A DNA stretch of 35,586 nucleotides from Desulfobacterales bacterium (GCA_022361395.1 JAKSAX010000606.1:1-35586); one strand, 5' to 3'; counted from the first letter of the stretch, positions 23,312 to 32,189 are shown. Numbers and translations: made by a program. The notes: generated from the sequence alone by a model not told the origin.

Positions 23312-24034
23312 TCAGTCTGCCACAAACAGGTTCAGCGCATCTATGTACTCGGGGTCTTCTTCGTCAATGACACGGATAAGCTCCTTGTGCATCCGTTTTT
23401 TAAGCTCCTGGAAAATCCCCCGCTTTTTAGCAAAAGACCCGGCAAAGGCCAGTGCATCCGCCATCAGTTCTTCCTTGTTTTCACTGGCTTTGACAATAAC
23501 GTTGGCAGCGGCCAGTTCATCCGCAGTGACCCGCTGGCCGGACAGCAGCATCTGGTTGAAGCGGTATTCGGGAATGGCCTTGCGGACAAAGGCGAGCATG
23601 CCCGGCAGGAAGGGAATGCTCACATCCACCTCGGGAAAACAGAAAAAGCCCCTATCCTTTTTCATGAACCTGAAATCACAGGCACAGGAGAGAATGGCCC
23701 CGTTGCCGAATGCATGGCCGTTGATGGCGGCGATCACCGGTACCGGGAAGAGGATCAGGCGCTTGAAAATATTGTTCATCCCGTACATGAAATCAATGAC
23801 AGTCTGGTTTTCCCCGGTATGAAGCTTGCCGCCGATCCACTCCACATCAATGCCCTGGGAAAAGTTTTTCTCATCCGTGGATGTGAGGATAACCGCCTGC
23901 ACATCGGTGTCTTCAATCACCTGGTCCAGGCAAAGGTTCATATCTTTGGCAAAGGTTTTATTCATCCGGTTGGGACCGTTGCACATCTCCACGATTGCAA
24001 TATTTTCCTGCTTTCTCCATGTAATGACCGCCAT
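23312..24034 (-). CDS. Enoyl-CoA hydratase/isomerase family protein, isomerase-like
   Basis: A 240-residue crotonase-fold protein. The oxyanion-hole segment is INGHAFGNGAILSCACDFRF and the second active-site segment is FPEVDVSIPFLPGM. Of the two catalytic glutamates of enoyl-CoA hydratase, the first position is I114 and only the second, E135, remains. One Glu in this place is typical of delta3,delta2-enoyl-CoA isomerases, so I favour isomerisation over hydration. AAAGGAG lies six bases before the ATG. It is transcribed alone, divergently from hyuA, with a hairpin after its stop. Likely role: fatty-acid or related acyl-CoA breakdown. Confidence 0.8.
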   Translation of the reverse strand: MAVITWRKQENIAIVEMCNGPNRMNKTFAKDMNLCLDQVIEDTDVQAVILTSTDEKNFSQGIDVEWIGGKLHTGENQTVIDFMYGMNNIFKRLILFPVPVIAAINGHAFGNGAILSCACDFRFMKKDRGFFCFPEVDVSIPFLPGMLAFVRKAIPEYRFNQMLLSGQRVTADELAAANVIVKASENKEELMADALAFAGSFAKKRGIFQELKKRMHKELIRVIDEEDPEYIDALNLFVAD

Positions 24035-24069
24035 TGTTTACTCCTTTAAATGTCAGCAATAAATATCAA

Positions 24070-24155
24070 TTGACAAAGTTAACGTTGTTATCGAAAGATA
24101 AATTAAATCCCGGCACATTTCAAGTGCCTAAAACTTCATTGACAACCTTATCGTT
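24070..24155. promoter_or_regulatory. Repeated operator-like motif in the crotonase/hyuA divergent gap
   Basis: TTGACAA-NN-TTA-N-CGTT occurs at 24070-24086 and again at 24139-24155, 69 bases apart in the same orientation. A third element, GATACC-CT-GGTATC (24181-24194), is a perfect short palindrome 45 bases before hyuA. These may be regulator sites or duplicated promoter parts; neither TTGACA has a good -10 at normal spacing. Confidence 0.35.
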
Positions 24156-24239
24156 TTCTGACAAGCTCCGCTTTATTACAGATACCCTGGTATCACCTGA
24201 TTTCAACTAAAGTTCAATCATTATGCCAAGGAAGAGGAC

Positions 24240-25922
24240 ATGATTTTAGGATTAGATGTCGGCGGCACCCACACTGATGCTGTTCTGCTCAGCAGTACAG
24301 GAATCCAGGAGCGCGTAAAAGTCTCCACTGACCCTGACAACCTTTTCAACAGCGTACTCACGGGATTTTCAAAACTCCTGGAAAATACCGACCCCAAGCA
24401 GATTGATAGGGTCGTTATTTCCACCACCCTGACCACCAACGCCATTATCCAGCAGACCATGACGCCGGTGGCAATGATTGTATCGGCAGGCCCGGGTATT
24501 GATCCTGAAAACTTTCGAACGGGAAAACACTACTATACGGTATCGGGATCCATCAACCACAGGGGCAGGGAAAAGGCCCCGGTCAATGAGATGCAGATCC
24601 AGGATATTGCAAAGGAGATAAAAAAAGCCGGTATTGAGTATGTGGGTGTGGTGAGCAAATTCTGCGTGAGAAACCCCTCCCATGAAATACTGATTAAACG
24701 GATCCTCAATAAATATGTAAAAAAGGTTTTTCTCGGCCACCATGTGTCGGGAAACCTGAATTTCCCAAGACGTATCGCCACCACCCATCTGAATGCTGCG
24801 GTGTTCTCCCTTCACAAGGATTTTTTTGAGGCGGTCCAGCAGTCCCTGGAAGAAAAGGGACTGACCATCCCTATCCAGATTCTCAAGGCTGACGGCGGCA
24901 CCATGACCCTGGAATCTTCAATGCACTTTCCGGCCCAGACCGTGCTGTCAGGCCCGGCAGCCAGTATCATGGGCGCCATTCCCCACGCCCCGGCCGGGCA
25001 GGATGCCATTGTTCTCGATATCGGCGGCACCACAACGGATATTGCCTTTCTGGTTGATAAAACCCCGCTGCTTGAACCGGTGGGTATAAGGCGGGGACAG
25101 TACCGGAGCCTGATCCGGTCTCTGCGGACCGACTCCAAAGGCATCGGCGGGGATTCAGCCCTTAGAATCGTGGACGGAGAACTCACTATCGGGCCGGACA
25201 GACAGGGACCGGCCATGGCATTCGGCGGCCCCTGCCCCACCCCCACGGATGCTTTGGTGGTGCTGGGACTCATGGATGAAGGCGACAGGGAAAAGGCGGC
25301 ACAGGGGATACAAGGAATCGCAAGGGAACTGTCCATGGAAGATGAGGAGGCGGCCGACCATATTTTCAGGACCTGCTGCTCCGTTATCCTGAAAAAAACC
25401 TTTGAGATGATTGACCAGCTCAACTCCCAGCCGGTGTATACTGTCCATGATTTTCTCGAAGGGTATAAACTCAGCCCGAGAAAAATCCTGATGCTGGGCG
25501 GACCGGCCCGTTTCTTTGCCGAAAAGATCCAGGACATGTATAAGATAGAGACCATTGCCGTCCCGGAATCATCCGTGGCCAATGCCATAGGCGCGGCCCT
25601 GGCCCGGACCACCTGTGAGGTGACGGTGAATGCCGACACGGAACAGGGCATTGTCACGGCCCATGAAGAGGATTTTGCAGAACCGGTTTCCAAATCCTTT
25701 TCAGAGGATAATATTGTTGAAACGGCCTATACCCTGCTCAGGGAAAAAGCCGAAAATGCCGGGGCAGATCCGGACAACCTGGATGAAGTAGAGGTGGTTG
25801 AATTCCAGGAGTTTAACATTGTCCGCAATTTTTCACCCAGGGGCAAGATTTTCAGAACAAAAATGCAGCTGAAACCCGGTCTGATCAAAGGTTATGAATC
25901 GGTTCTCAGCGAGAACGCATAA
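24240..25922 (+). CDS. Hydantoinase/oxoprolinase family protein (HyuA-like)
   Basis: A 560-residue ASKHA-fold ATPase. The first phosphate motif is GLDVGGTHTDAVL at the N-terminus, the second is VLDIGGTTTDIAFL around residue 260, and the adenosine-side motif is MLGGPARFFAEKI near 418. Family members hydrolyse cyclic amides (N-methylhydantoin, 5-oxoproline) or, with partners, activate ketones for carboxylation. No HyuB-type subunit is adjacent, so the substrate is open. GAAGAGGAC lies before the ATG. It is the first gene of a three-gene unit with an HDAC-family enzyme (20-base gap) and EpmA. Confidence 0.82.
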   Translation: MILGLDVGGTHTDAVLLSSTGIQERVKVSTDPDNLFNSVLTGFSKLLENTDPKQIDRVVISTTLTTNAIIQQTMTPVAMIVSAGPGIDPENFRTGKHYYTVSGSINHRGREKAPVNEMQIQDIAKEIKKAGIEYVGVVSKFCVRNPSHEILIKRILNKYVKKVFLGHHVSGNLNFPRRIATTHLNAAVFSLHKDFFEAVQQSLEEKGLTIPIQILKADGGTMTLESSMHFPAQTVLSGPAASIMGAIPHAPAGQDAIVLDIGGTTTDIAFLVDKTPLLEPVGIRRGQYRSLIRSLRTDSKGIGGDSALRIVDGELTIGPDRQGPAMAFGGPCPTPTDALVVLGLMDEGDREKAAQGIQGIARELSMEDEEAADHIFRTCCSVILKKTFEMIDQLNSQPVYTVHDFLEGYKLSPRKILMLGGPARFFAEKIQDMYKIETIAVPESSVANAIGAALARTTCEVTVNADTEQGIVTAHEEDFAEPVSKSFSEDNIVETAYTLLREKAENAGADPDNLDEVEVVEFQEFNIVRNFSPRGKIFRTKMQLKPGLIKGYESVLSENA

Positions 25923-25942
25923 GCGCATTGAGGAAGTAAACC

Positions 25943-27256
25943 ATGTTAAAAGCATCTCATAAAACCGGGCTGGTATTTTTTCCTGCATTTGACTGGGCCA
26001 TTGACCCCACCCATCCGGAACGGGAGGAAAGACTTCTTTACACCCAGGACCAGGTCACGGAAGAGGGGGTCTTCGATATCCAGGGCATTGTGGAGTACAA
26101 ACCTGAACTGGTATCCAATGAGGATATCCGCCGGACCCACTTCTGTGTGCCCGACGAAAAGACCGTGACCACGGAATCCCACCTGATCTCTGCCGGCGGC
26201 GCCAAGGCAATCGCAGACGCGGTGCTGACCAAAGAAGTCAAAAACGGGTTTGCCCTGGTCCGCCCCCCAGGTCACCATGCCATGCGGGTTTCCCACGGCG
26301 GCAGAGGATTCTGCCATATCAACGTCGAAGCGGTCATGGTGGAGTATATAAGGTCCCGGTACGGGTTAAAGAGAATCGCCATCATTGACACGGACTGCCA
26401 CCACGGGGACGGCACCAATGATATATTCTGGCACGACCCCGACGTATTGTTCATCTCCCTTCACCAGGACGGCAGGACCATGTACCCGGGCACGGGGTTC
26501 CCGGGCGAACTGGGCGGCCCCAATGCCAAAGGCTCAAACCTGAACATTCCCCTGCCCCCGGGCACGTCCACCGAAGGATATCTCTACGTTATCCGGAACT
26601 GCGTACTGCCGGTGCTTGAAGAGTTCAAGCCGGACATTATCGTCAATTCCGCAGGCCAGGACAACCATTATACCGATCCCCTGACCAATATGAATTTCTC
26701 AGCCCAGGGATATGCCCAGCTCACCTCATTGCTGAAACCCGACATTGCCGTCCTGGAAGGCGGGTACGCCATTGAAGGGGCCCTGCCCTATGTCAACCTG
26801 GGGATAATCCTGGCCATGGCCGGCCTGGACTACTCAGGAGTGGTGGAGCCGGATTACAACCCGGAGCAGCTCAAACAATCGGTCAGCATCACGGATAAGA
26901 TAAAAAAGACCACCGACCAGATCAACACCTTCTGGTCCCAGCGGCATCAGATGAGGGAAGAGGCCGGAACCCCGGGTGACATCATGGTTCGTCACAGGGA
27001 GGTCTTTTACGATACCGACAATATTTTTGAGCGGCAGAAAGAGAAGATCCGGATTTGCAGGGACTGCGGCGGCAGTTTTGAGGTGGATTCAAAGGCCACA
27101 CCAGGCAATCACATTTTAGGAATTCATATCCCCGTCAATGCCTGTGATGCCTGTAAGGAGAAGGCCTATGAGTTCTACGACAAGGCTGATACAGCCAAGT
27201 ACGGGCGGGTCTATCTCCAGGACAGGCCCAAGGATCTCTATGAAATCAAAACCTGA
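25943..27256 (+). CDS. Histone-deacetylase-family amidohydrolase with C-terminal Cys-rich extension
   Basis: A 437-residue arginase/deacetylase-fold enzyme. The catalytic His pair is H111-H112 in RPPGHHAM; zinc ligands are in IDTDCHHGDG (D151 and H153) and SAGQDNHYTDPL; the transition-state Tyr is in LEGGYAIEG. All are intact, so it should remove acyl groups from lysine, polyamines or similar amides. The last 110 residues form an extension with CRDCGG and CDACKE, two CxxC pairs about 30 apart, a likely zinc ribbon that ordinary bacterial members lack. GAGGAAG precedes the ATG. It is followed after 15 bases by epmA. Confidence 0.88.
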   Translation: MLKASHKTGLVFFPAFDWAIDPTHPEREERLLYTQDQVTEEGVFDIQGIVEYKPELVSNEDIRRTHFCVPDEKTVTTESHLISAGGAKAIADAVLTKEVKNGFALVRPPGHHAMRVSHGGRGFCHINVEAVMVEYIRSRYGLKRIAIIDTDCHHGDGTNDIFWHDPDVLFISLHQDGRTMYPGTGFPGELGGPNAKGSNLNIPLPPGTSTEGYLYVIRNCVLPVLEEFKPDIIVNSAGQDNHYTDPLTNMNFSAQGYAQLTSLLKPDIAVLEGGYAIEGALPYVNLGIILAMAGLDYSGVVEPDYNPEQLKQSVSITDKIKKTTDQINTFWSQRHQMREEAGTPGDIMVRHREVFYDTDNIFERQKEKIRICRDCGGSFEVDSKATPGNHILGIHIPVNACDACKEKAYEFYDKADTAKYGRVYLQDRPKDLYEIKT

Positions 27257-27271
27257 TCCCGGAGGGCAACT

Positions 27272-28180
27272 TTGAATACCGCCCATCTTGAAAACCTTAA
27301 AAAAAGATCCCTTGTGATGCAGTTAACAAGGGATTTTTTCATTACCAGGGGTTATCTGGAGGTGGACACCCCGGTCCGCTGCCCGGCAATCATTCCCGAA
27401 GCCCATATTGATCCGGTCATGTCCGGCAGCCACTATCTCCAGGCATCACCGGAACTCTGCATGAAACGCCTGCTGTCCATGGGGGCGGACAAGCTTTTCC
27501 AGATCTGCAAAAGTTTCCGGAAAGAGGAGCGGGGAGACCGCCACCTGCCGGAACTGACGCTTCTGGAGTGGTACGGCGCCAACCAGACCTATCAGGACCT
27601 CATGGCCCAGTGCCAGGGCCTGCTCAGGCATATTGCCAGGGGCACAGGGGCCGGATCCCGAATCAGGTTCCAGGATCGGTCCATTGACCTTGAATCCCCC
27701 TTTGAACGGATTACAGTGGCGGATGCCTTTAACAGATTTGCGGCTATCTCTGTTGAAACAGCCCTTGAAAAAAACCTGTTTGACGAAATCTTAAGCTTTG
27801 ATATTGAACCCCAACTCGGCATAAACCAGCCCTGTTTTCTCTACGATTACCCGGCGCCCCTTGCCTCTTTGGCCAAACTCCACCCTGAGAACAAAAACCT
27901 TGCCCAGCGGTTTGAACTCTATGTAGCCGGTATTGAGCTGGCAAACGGCTTTACCGAACTCACCGATGCCGGGATTCAAAAACAACGGTTTAACCTTGAA
28001 AACCAGATCCGCATCAACAGGGGACAGGATGCCCTGCCCCTGCCCGTAAAATTCCTCTCCGACCTTGAGGCCATGCCGGAAGCAGCCGGTATTGCAATGG
28101 GAATGGACCGCCTGGTGATGCTGTTCTGCGATACCCTGTCCATTGACCAGGTGGTTGCGTTTACCCCTGAAATGCTCTGA
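27272..28180 (+). CDS. epmA: EF-P lysyl-lysine ligase EpmA (PoxA/GenX)
   Basis: Class II lysyl-tRNA-synthetase paralogue that attaches (R)-beta-lysine to a lysine of elongation factor P. The 302-residue protein consists of the catalytic domain only, without an anticodon-binding domain. Motif 2 is FRKEERGDRHLPELTLLEW, followed by ELANGFTELTD, and motif 3 is GIAMGMDRLVML. The start is TTG at 27272, with GGAGGG seven bases ahead; no ATG is near, and the N-terminus fits the family. Neither EF-P nor the aminomutase EpmB is in the window. It ends the hyuA-HDAC-epmA unit. Confidence 0.9.
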   Translation: MNTAHLENLKKRSLVMQLTRDFFITRGYLEVDTPVRCPAIIPEAHIDPVMSGSHYLQASPELCMKRLLSMGADKLFQICKSFRKEERGDRHLPELTLLEWYGANQTYQDLMAQCQGLLRHIARGTGAGSRIRFQDRSIDLESPFERITVADAFNRFAAISVETALEKNLFDEILSFDIEPQLGINQPCFLYDYPAPLASLAKLHPENKNLAQRFELYVAGIELANGFTELTDAGIQKQRFNLENQIRINRGQDALPLPVKFLSDLEAMPEAAGIAMGMDRLVMLFCDTLSIDQVVAFTPEML

Positions 28181-28244
28181 TCCTGCCTATTCATCACATT
28201 CAGGATACAGGCTGACTATATACTCAGCTCATCAGCACCGGCGG

Positions 28245-28259
28245 TTTTATACTATAAAA
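28245..28259. promoter_or_regulatory. AT-rich palindrome upstream of the PAS/HD-GYP gene
   Basis: TTTTATA-C-TATAAAA, perfect 7-base arms around one base, about 150 bases before the gene. It could be an operator or part of a promoter. The remaining intergenic stretch (28181-28408) shows no gene. Confidence 0.3.
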
Positions 28260-28408
28260 ACAATCGCAAATCGCGCTTTTCTTTATTACATTCCCTAAAA
28301 AATCTGACTGTCCGTCATCTTTGTATTGTAGCCGTCCCCCATGCTGTGATAACGTCCGGATAAACTCTGAAAACTGCTTTGAAACGCTGAATTTTAAGGA
28401 TATTGACC

Positions 28409-30490
28409 ATGCAATATGCCATAGCCCGGGAACAGATGAAGAGCTTTTTTACTAATTCGCCCATCGGGACCTATGTGGTTCAGGATCATCAATTCTGCTT
28501 TACCAATACCAAATTCCAGGAAATCATCGGGTATTCGGAAGAAGAACTGCTTGGAAAAAATCCCCTGGACATCGTCCTTCCGGCAGACCGGGAGCAGTTG
28601 AAAGAGAATGCCGTGGCCATGTTAAAAGCCCGGCGGAAAGACCCCTATGAATTTAAGGTATTGACCGCCTCCGGCGATATTCGCTGGATCATGGAGAGTG
28701 TCGATCCGATCCTGTTTGAAAACCGCCCGGCAGTCATGGGGCATTTCATGGATGTAACAGACACCAAACAGATAGAAAATGCCCTCAGGATCTCCGAGCA
28801 GAAATACCGGTCCATCTTCGAACTGGCCAGGGAAGGCATTATCATTGTGGATTATACCAATGGAAAGATCATTGATGCCAACCTGGAATTCCAGCGGCAG
28901 ACAGGATACACCCTGCCTGAACTGCGCACCCGGAAAGTATGGGAGCTCCAGCCCGGGGACCTGCAAAAAGAGGCTGAAAAAACCTTTTTCCGATTTAAAG
29001 AGAACCGCGGCGGGTTGAGTTCACGGAAATTGTGCCAGAACACGGAAGGAAAAATCCTGCCCGTTGAAATCATTGCCCAGCCCATGCACATGGGCGGCCT
29101 GGACGTCATCATCTGCATGGTCCGGGATATCAGCGAACGGGAGGCCATGATCCGCGCCCTGTCCCTGGCATCGGAAGAGTGGCGGAAATCCTTTGACGCA
29201 CTGGATGACGCCGTTATGCTGATCGATCCTGATTTCAGTATACGGCGGGCCAACATGGCCACATCCAGGCTTTTGGATATTGAAGTCAGTAAACTCATCG
29301 GGCTGAAATGCCATCACCTTTTCCACGGAACAGATGCCCCGCCTAAATTCTGCCCCCATATGAAGGCCCAGCAAAAGGGGATTTATTGTGAGGCTGAGGA
29401 AACAGAGGGCCACCTTGATAAGATTCTCCACTTCTGTGCCTCTCCCATCAAGGACACCAAAGGAAATATCACCCACACGGTTGAGGTGATCAGCGATGTC
29501 ACCGGCCGCCGCAAAAATGAAAAGGAATCCATCCGGCTCAGCAAGAACCTGGCAGACAGCTTTAAGGGAATTACCCAGGCGCTGAGCGAATTGGTTGAAA
29601 GCCGGGATCCGTATACGGCAGGCCATTCCAAACATGTGGCCGAACTGGCCTTAAAAACGGGTAAAGAGATGGGACTCTGCCAGGAGGATCTTGACGGACT
29701 GCGGGTCTGCGCCCTGCTCCATGACATCGGCAAGGCCATCATCCCGGCTGGCATTCTCAACAAACCCGGCAAACTCTCCACCCATGAGTGGGGATTCATT
29801 CACGAACACCCCTCCACGGCCTATGAAACCCTGAGACGGATTCCCTTTCCCTGGCCTGTGGCAGATGTGGTACACCAGCACCATGAGCGCCTGGACGGTT
29901 CCGGATATCCCATGGGGCTCTCAGGGGACAGCATCCATCTCTGGGCCAGGATTATTGCAGTGGCGGATATCTTTGATGCCATGACCAGTCACAGGCCCTA
30001 CCGGCCGGGCCTGCCGCTGAGGGAGGCCATTGAAGAGCTGAGCTCAGGTCTGGAAACAAAGTACGACCCCGAGGTGGTGGAGGCTATCAACCGTGTGCTC
30101 CGGCTGGACGATAAACGTATTATGGTGGTGGATTACGACGCGGAACAGGTTAAAGGGCTCTGTGCGGAACTCAAACACCAGGGACTGGAACCCATAGGGT
30201 TTACAAGTTCGACTGCCGCCTTGAACGAAATAGAGGTGAAGGCGATCCCCCTTGTGATTACAGAGCTGGACATGCCTCAGATCAACGGTGTCCAGCTTAC
30301 CCGGACCATAAAACACCTCTACCCGGAAAGCCAGGTCATCCTCACGGCCAAATGCGATAACAGGGAAGGCTCCCTAAGGGCACTCCGTGCCGGGGCTTCG
30401 GACTTCCTGGAAAAACCCGTTAACACCACCCTGTTCCGGAAAACCATCAGCCGTGCCCTGCAAAGATACGCAGGCAGGCGCCAGCGCTGA
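28409..30490 (+). CDS. PAS-PAS-PAS / HD-GYP / receiver signalling protein
   Basis: A 693-residue cytoplasmic protein. Three PAS modules lie at about 10-115, 125-245 and 255-365. The HD-GYP domain has HD at 438-439 (LLHDIGKA), HHERLDGSGYP with GYP at 499-501, and VADIFDAMTSHRPYR, so it looks competent as a cyclic-di-GMP phosphodiesterase. The C-terminal receiver begins VVDYDAE and has E619 where the phospho-Asp should be (VITELDMP), with T646 and the late Lys (FLEKP) kept. I chose ATG 28409, with AAGGA eight bases ahead, over TTG 28403. No kinase domain is present. It is transcribed alone. Confidence 0.9.
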   Translation: MQYAIAREQMKSFFTNSPIGTYVVQDHQFCFTNTKFQEIIGYSEEELLGKNPLDIVLPADREQLKENAVAMLKARRKDPYEFKVLTASGDIRWIMESVDPILFENRPAVMGHFMDVTDTKQIENALRISEQKYRSIFELAREGIIIVDYTNGKIIDANLEFQRQTGYTLPELRTRKVWELQPGDLQKEAEKTFFRFKENRGGLSSRKLCQNTEGKILPVEIIAQPMHMGGLDVIICMVRDISEREAMIRALSLASEEWRKSFDALDDAVMLIDPDFSIRRANMATSRLLDIEVSKLIGLKCHHLFHGTDAPPKFCPHMKAQQKGIYCEAEETEGHLDKILHFCASPIKDTKGNITHTVEVISDVTGRRKNEKESIRLSKNLADSFKGITQALSELVESRDPYTAGHSKHVAELALKTGKEMGLCQEDLDGLRVCALLHDIGKAIIPAGILNKPGKLSTHEWGFIHEHPSTAYETLRRIPFPWPVADVVHQHHERLDGSGYPMGLSGDSIHLWARIIAVADIFDAMTSHRPYRPGLPLREAIEELSSGLETKYDPEVVEAINRVLRLDDKRIMVVDYDAEQVKGLCAELKHQGLEPIGFTSSTAALNEIEVKAIPLVITELDMPQINGVQLTRTIKHLYPESQVILTAKCDNREGSLRALRAGASDFLEKPVNTTLFRKTISRALQRYAGRRQR

Positions 30491-30844
30491 ATTTCATCTC
30501 CCGGCGTATTGAAACCAATCCCATTGCAGCCTGCCTGCTGCAATAACCGAACAATTATTTTCCCATCCCGGATTCCCCTGTAATACCTATTTCGAACAAT
30601 TAGACTTGTATCCGTCATCTGTCCAATGAAAGGAATTTATTAACCGATTCTAATTTTTTACTTGACAACTATTCAAACAAAACATATTTCTGTTTGATAA
30701 TTTGAAACACCGTTCCCAAATAGTACCAGCAATGTCATCTGACAGGCCCGTAACCCCTGTCAGTATAGAATAAATGTGTCGGCAAAAGGGCACATTGTAT
30801 CAGTGTAAGGATGATTATTTACCTATCTTAAGGAGGAAACATTG
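30491..30844 (+). promoter_or_regulatory. Intergenic region upstream of fadL-like gene with operator-like palindrome
   Basis: This 354-base gap holds no gene. After the HD-GYP stop there is a weak hairpin (ATTGCAG/CTGCAAT, 30523-30544) without a T-run. At 30662 lies TTGACA, overlapped by TCAAACA-N11-TGTTTGA (30673-30697), a 25-base inverted repeat of the size bound by TetR-family dimers. A TetR-family gene follows fadL. No good -10 is seen at the right spacing, so the promoter itself is uncertain. AGGAGG (30831-30836) serves the next gene. Confidence 0.45.
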
Positions 30845-32176
30845 ATGAAAGCATGGCTAAAGTTCTTGTGTATTGCGGTACTGACCTGGGGGCTGGCAAC
30901 CCCTGCATTTGGCGGCGGTGTGGACAACAAGCAAAACTTCAGTGCGGCCTATGCCGGCAGTTTAAGCAGGAATGCCGCCACTGACGGTGCAGATGCAGCA
31001 GCCTACAACCCGGCCGGCATTATGTATCTTAAAAACGGACTGACCCTGAGTGTAGATGCCCAGCCCTTTACATTCGACTATGACCATACCTTTAACGGTG
31101 AGACCCGTACGGCAAGTCCCTGGCTTGTGACCCCAACGGGATTTGGAATTTATAAATCCGACAGATGGGCGGTTTTCAGCGGTTTTACCATCAACGGCGG
31201 CGGCGGTGAAACCGAATATGATAACGGTAATATTATTACGGAAAACATCGGGAATGCCGCGGCACGGGGAACTTTCACCGATGCCGGTTATTCCCAGTAC
31301 GAGGCTGCCACGGGAACCACCCGTCCCAACAACAACCAGCTTGCACCCAACGGAACGCTTTCCAATGAGTATGCCTATGCAAAGAGCTTTGACTACACCT
31401 TTACAACCGGGGTTTCCTACAAAGTGAACGCCATACTCTCCCTTTCCGCAGGCGCCCGGTATGTGTGGACGGACAAAGAGGTCGATATCCACGGCACATA
31501 TACCTCAGGGGGAACAGATACGTCTGTCTTAGGCAAATATGACCAGGAAGCAGACGGCTTCGGCGGTGTCTTCGGTGTAAACATCCGGCCCGCGGAGACA
31601 CTGAACATCGGTATCAGGTATGAGACAAAGGTCAAGCTTGACTGGGAGACCACCGTGGACCCCGGCAGCCGCGGAACTGTGGGTGAAAACATCCTCTGGA
31701 TGAACGGAAGGGTACATGGGGAAAGCTATGCCAGGGACCTGCCGGCGGTTTTTGGCATCGGCCTTGAATGGCAGGTACTGCCCAAACTTTCCATCAATCC
31801 CTCCTACACCCATTATTTTGAAAAAGACGCAGACTGGGGCAGCCAGAACGATGTCGTGGATAAAAACTCCTACGACCTGGCCCTGGGGCTTCAGTATGAT
31901 GTCACTGATAACTGGGCCCTTACCGCAGGTTATATGTATATCGGTATCGGAATGAGCCCTGATGATTACGGAATCATTGAGCAGATGAGCCCTCCCCTGG
32001 ACTGCCATGCCTTTGCCCTGGGCACCAAGTACCGGATGACGGAACGGCTGCTCCTGACATTCGGACTGACCGGATATTTCTACCAGGCTGATACAGACTT
32101 CAGCAACGACCCCGATGTCACCTATGACAAAGAGCTTTACAGCGGCGCCATCGGAATTCAGTACCGGTTCCTGTAA
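30845..32176 (+). CDS. FadL/OmpP1/TodX-family outer-membrane transporter
   Basis: A 443-residue outer-membrane beta-barrel for hydrophobic substrates such as long-chain fatty acids or aromatic hydrocarbons. A signal peptide (WLKFLCIAVLTWGLATPAFG) is followed by the plug/hatch region with SAAYAGSLSRNAATDGADAAAYNPAG, where the NPAG motif is diagnostic. The rest alternates strands with aromatic girdles and ends in a terminal aromatic pattern (IGIQYRFL). Its length suits a 14-strand barrel. I chose the ATG at 30845, eight bases after AGGAGG; a TTG at 30842 is possible. A strong terminator follows, and a TetR regulator lies just downstream. Confidence 0.87.
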   Translation: MKAWLKFLCIAVLTWGLATPAFGGGVDNKQNFSAAYAGSLSRNAATDGADAAAYNPAGIMYLKNGLTLSVDAQPFTFDYDHTFNGETRTASPWLVTPTGFGIYKSDRWAVFSGFTINGGGGETEYDNGNIITENIGNAAARGTFTDAGYSQYEAATGTTRPNNNQLAPNGTLSNEYAYAKSFDYTFTTGVSYKVNAILSLSAGARYVWTDKEVDIHGTYTSGGTDTSVLGKYDQEADGFGGVFGVNIRPAETLNIGIRYETKVKLDWETTVDPGSRGTVGENILWMNGRVHGESYARDLPAVFGIGLEWQVLPKLSINPSYTHYFEKDADWGSQNDVVDKNSYDLALGLQYDVTDNWALTAGYMYIGIGMSPDDYGIIEQMSPPLDCHAFALGTKYRMTERLLLTFGLTGYFYQADTDFSNDPDVTYDKELYSGAIGIQYRFL

Positions 32177-32189
32177 CCCCCCCCCTTCT

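Noticed and set aside
24812-25693. 293-codon open frame on the minus strand
   Set aside because: Antisense shadow of the hyuA-like gene, with Ser/Arg/Pro-rich composition typical of such shadows and no ribosome-binding site.
29021-29635. 204-codon open frame on the minus strand
   Set aside because: Antisense of the PAS/HD-GYP gene, whose motifs are complete in the other strand.
32177-32185. Run of nine C as a phase-variation tract
   Set aside because: It lies after the fadL stop codon and before a terminator, so length changes would not alter a protein or an obvious promoter.
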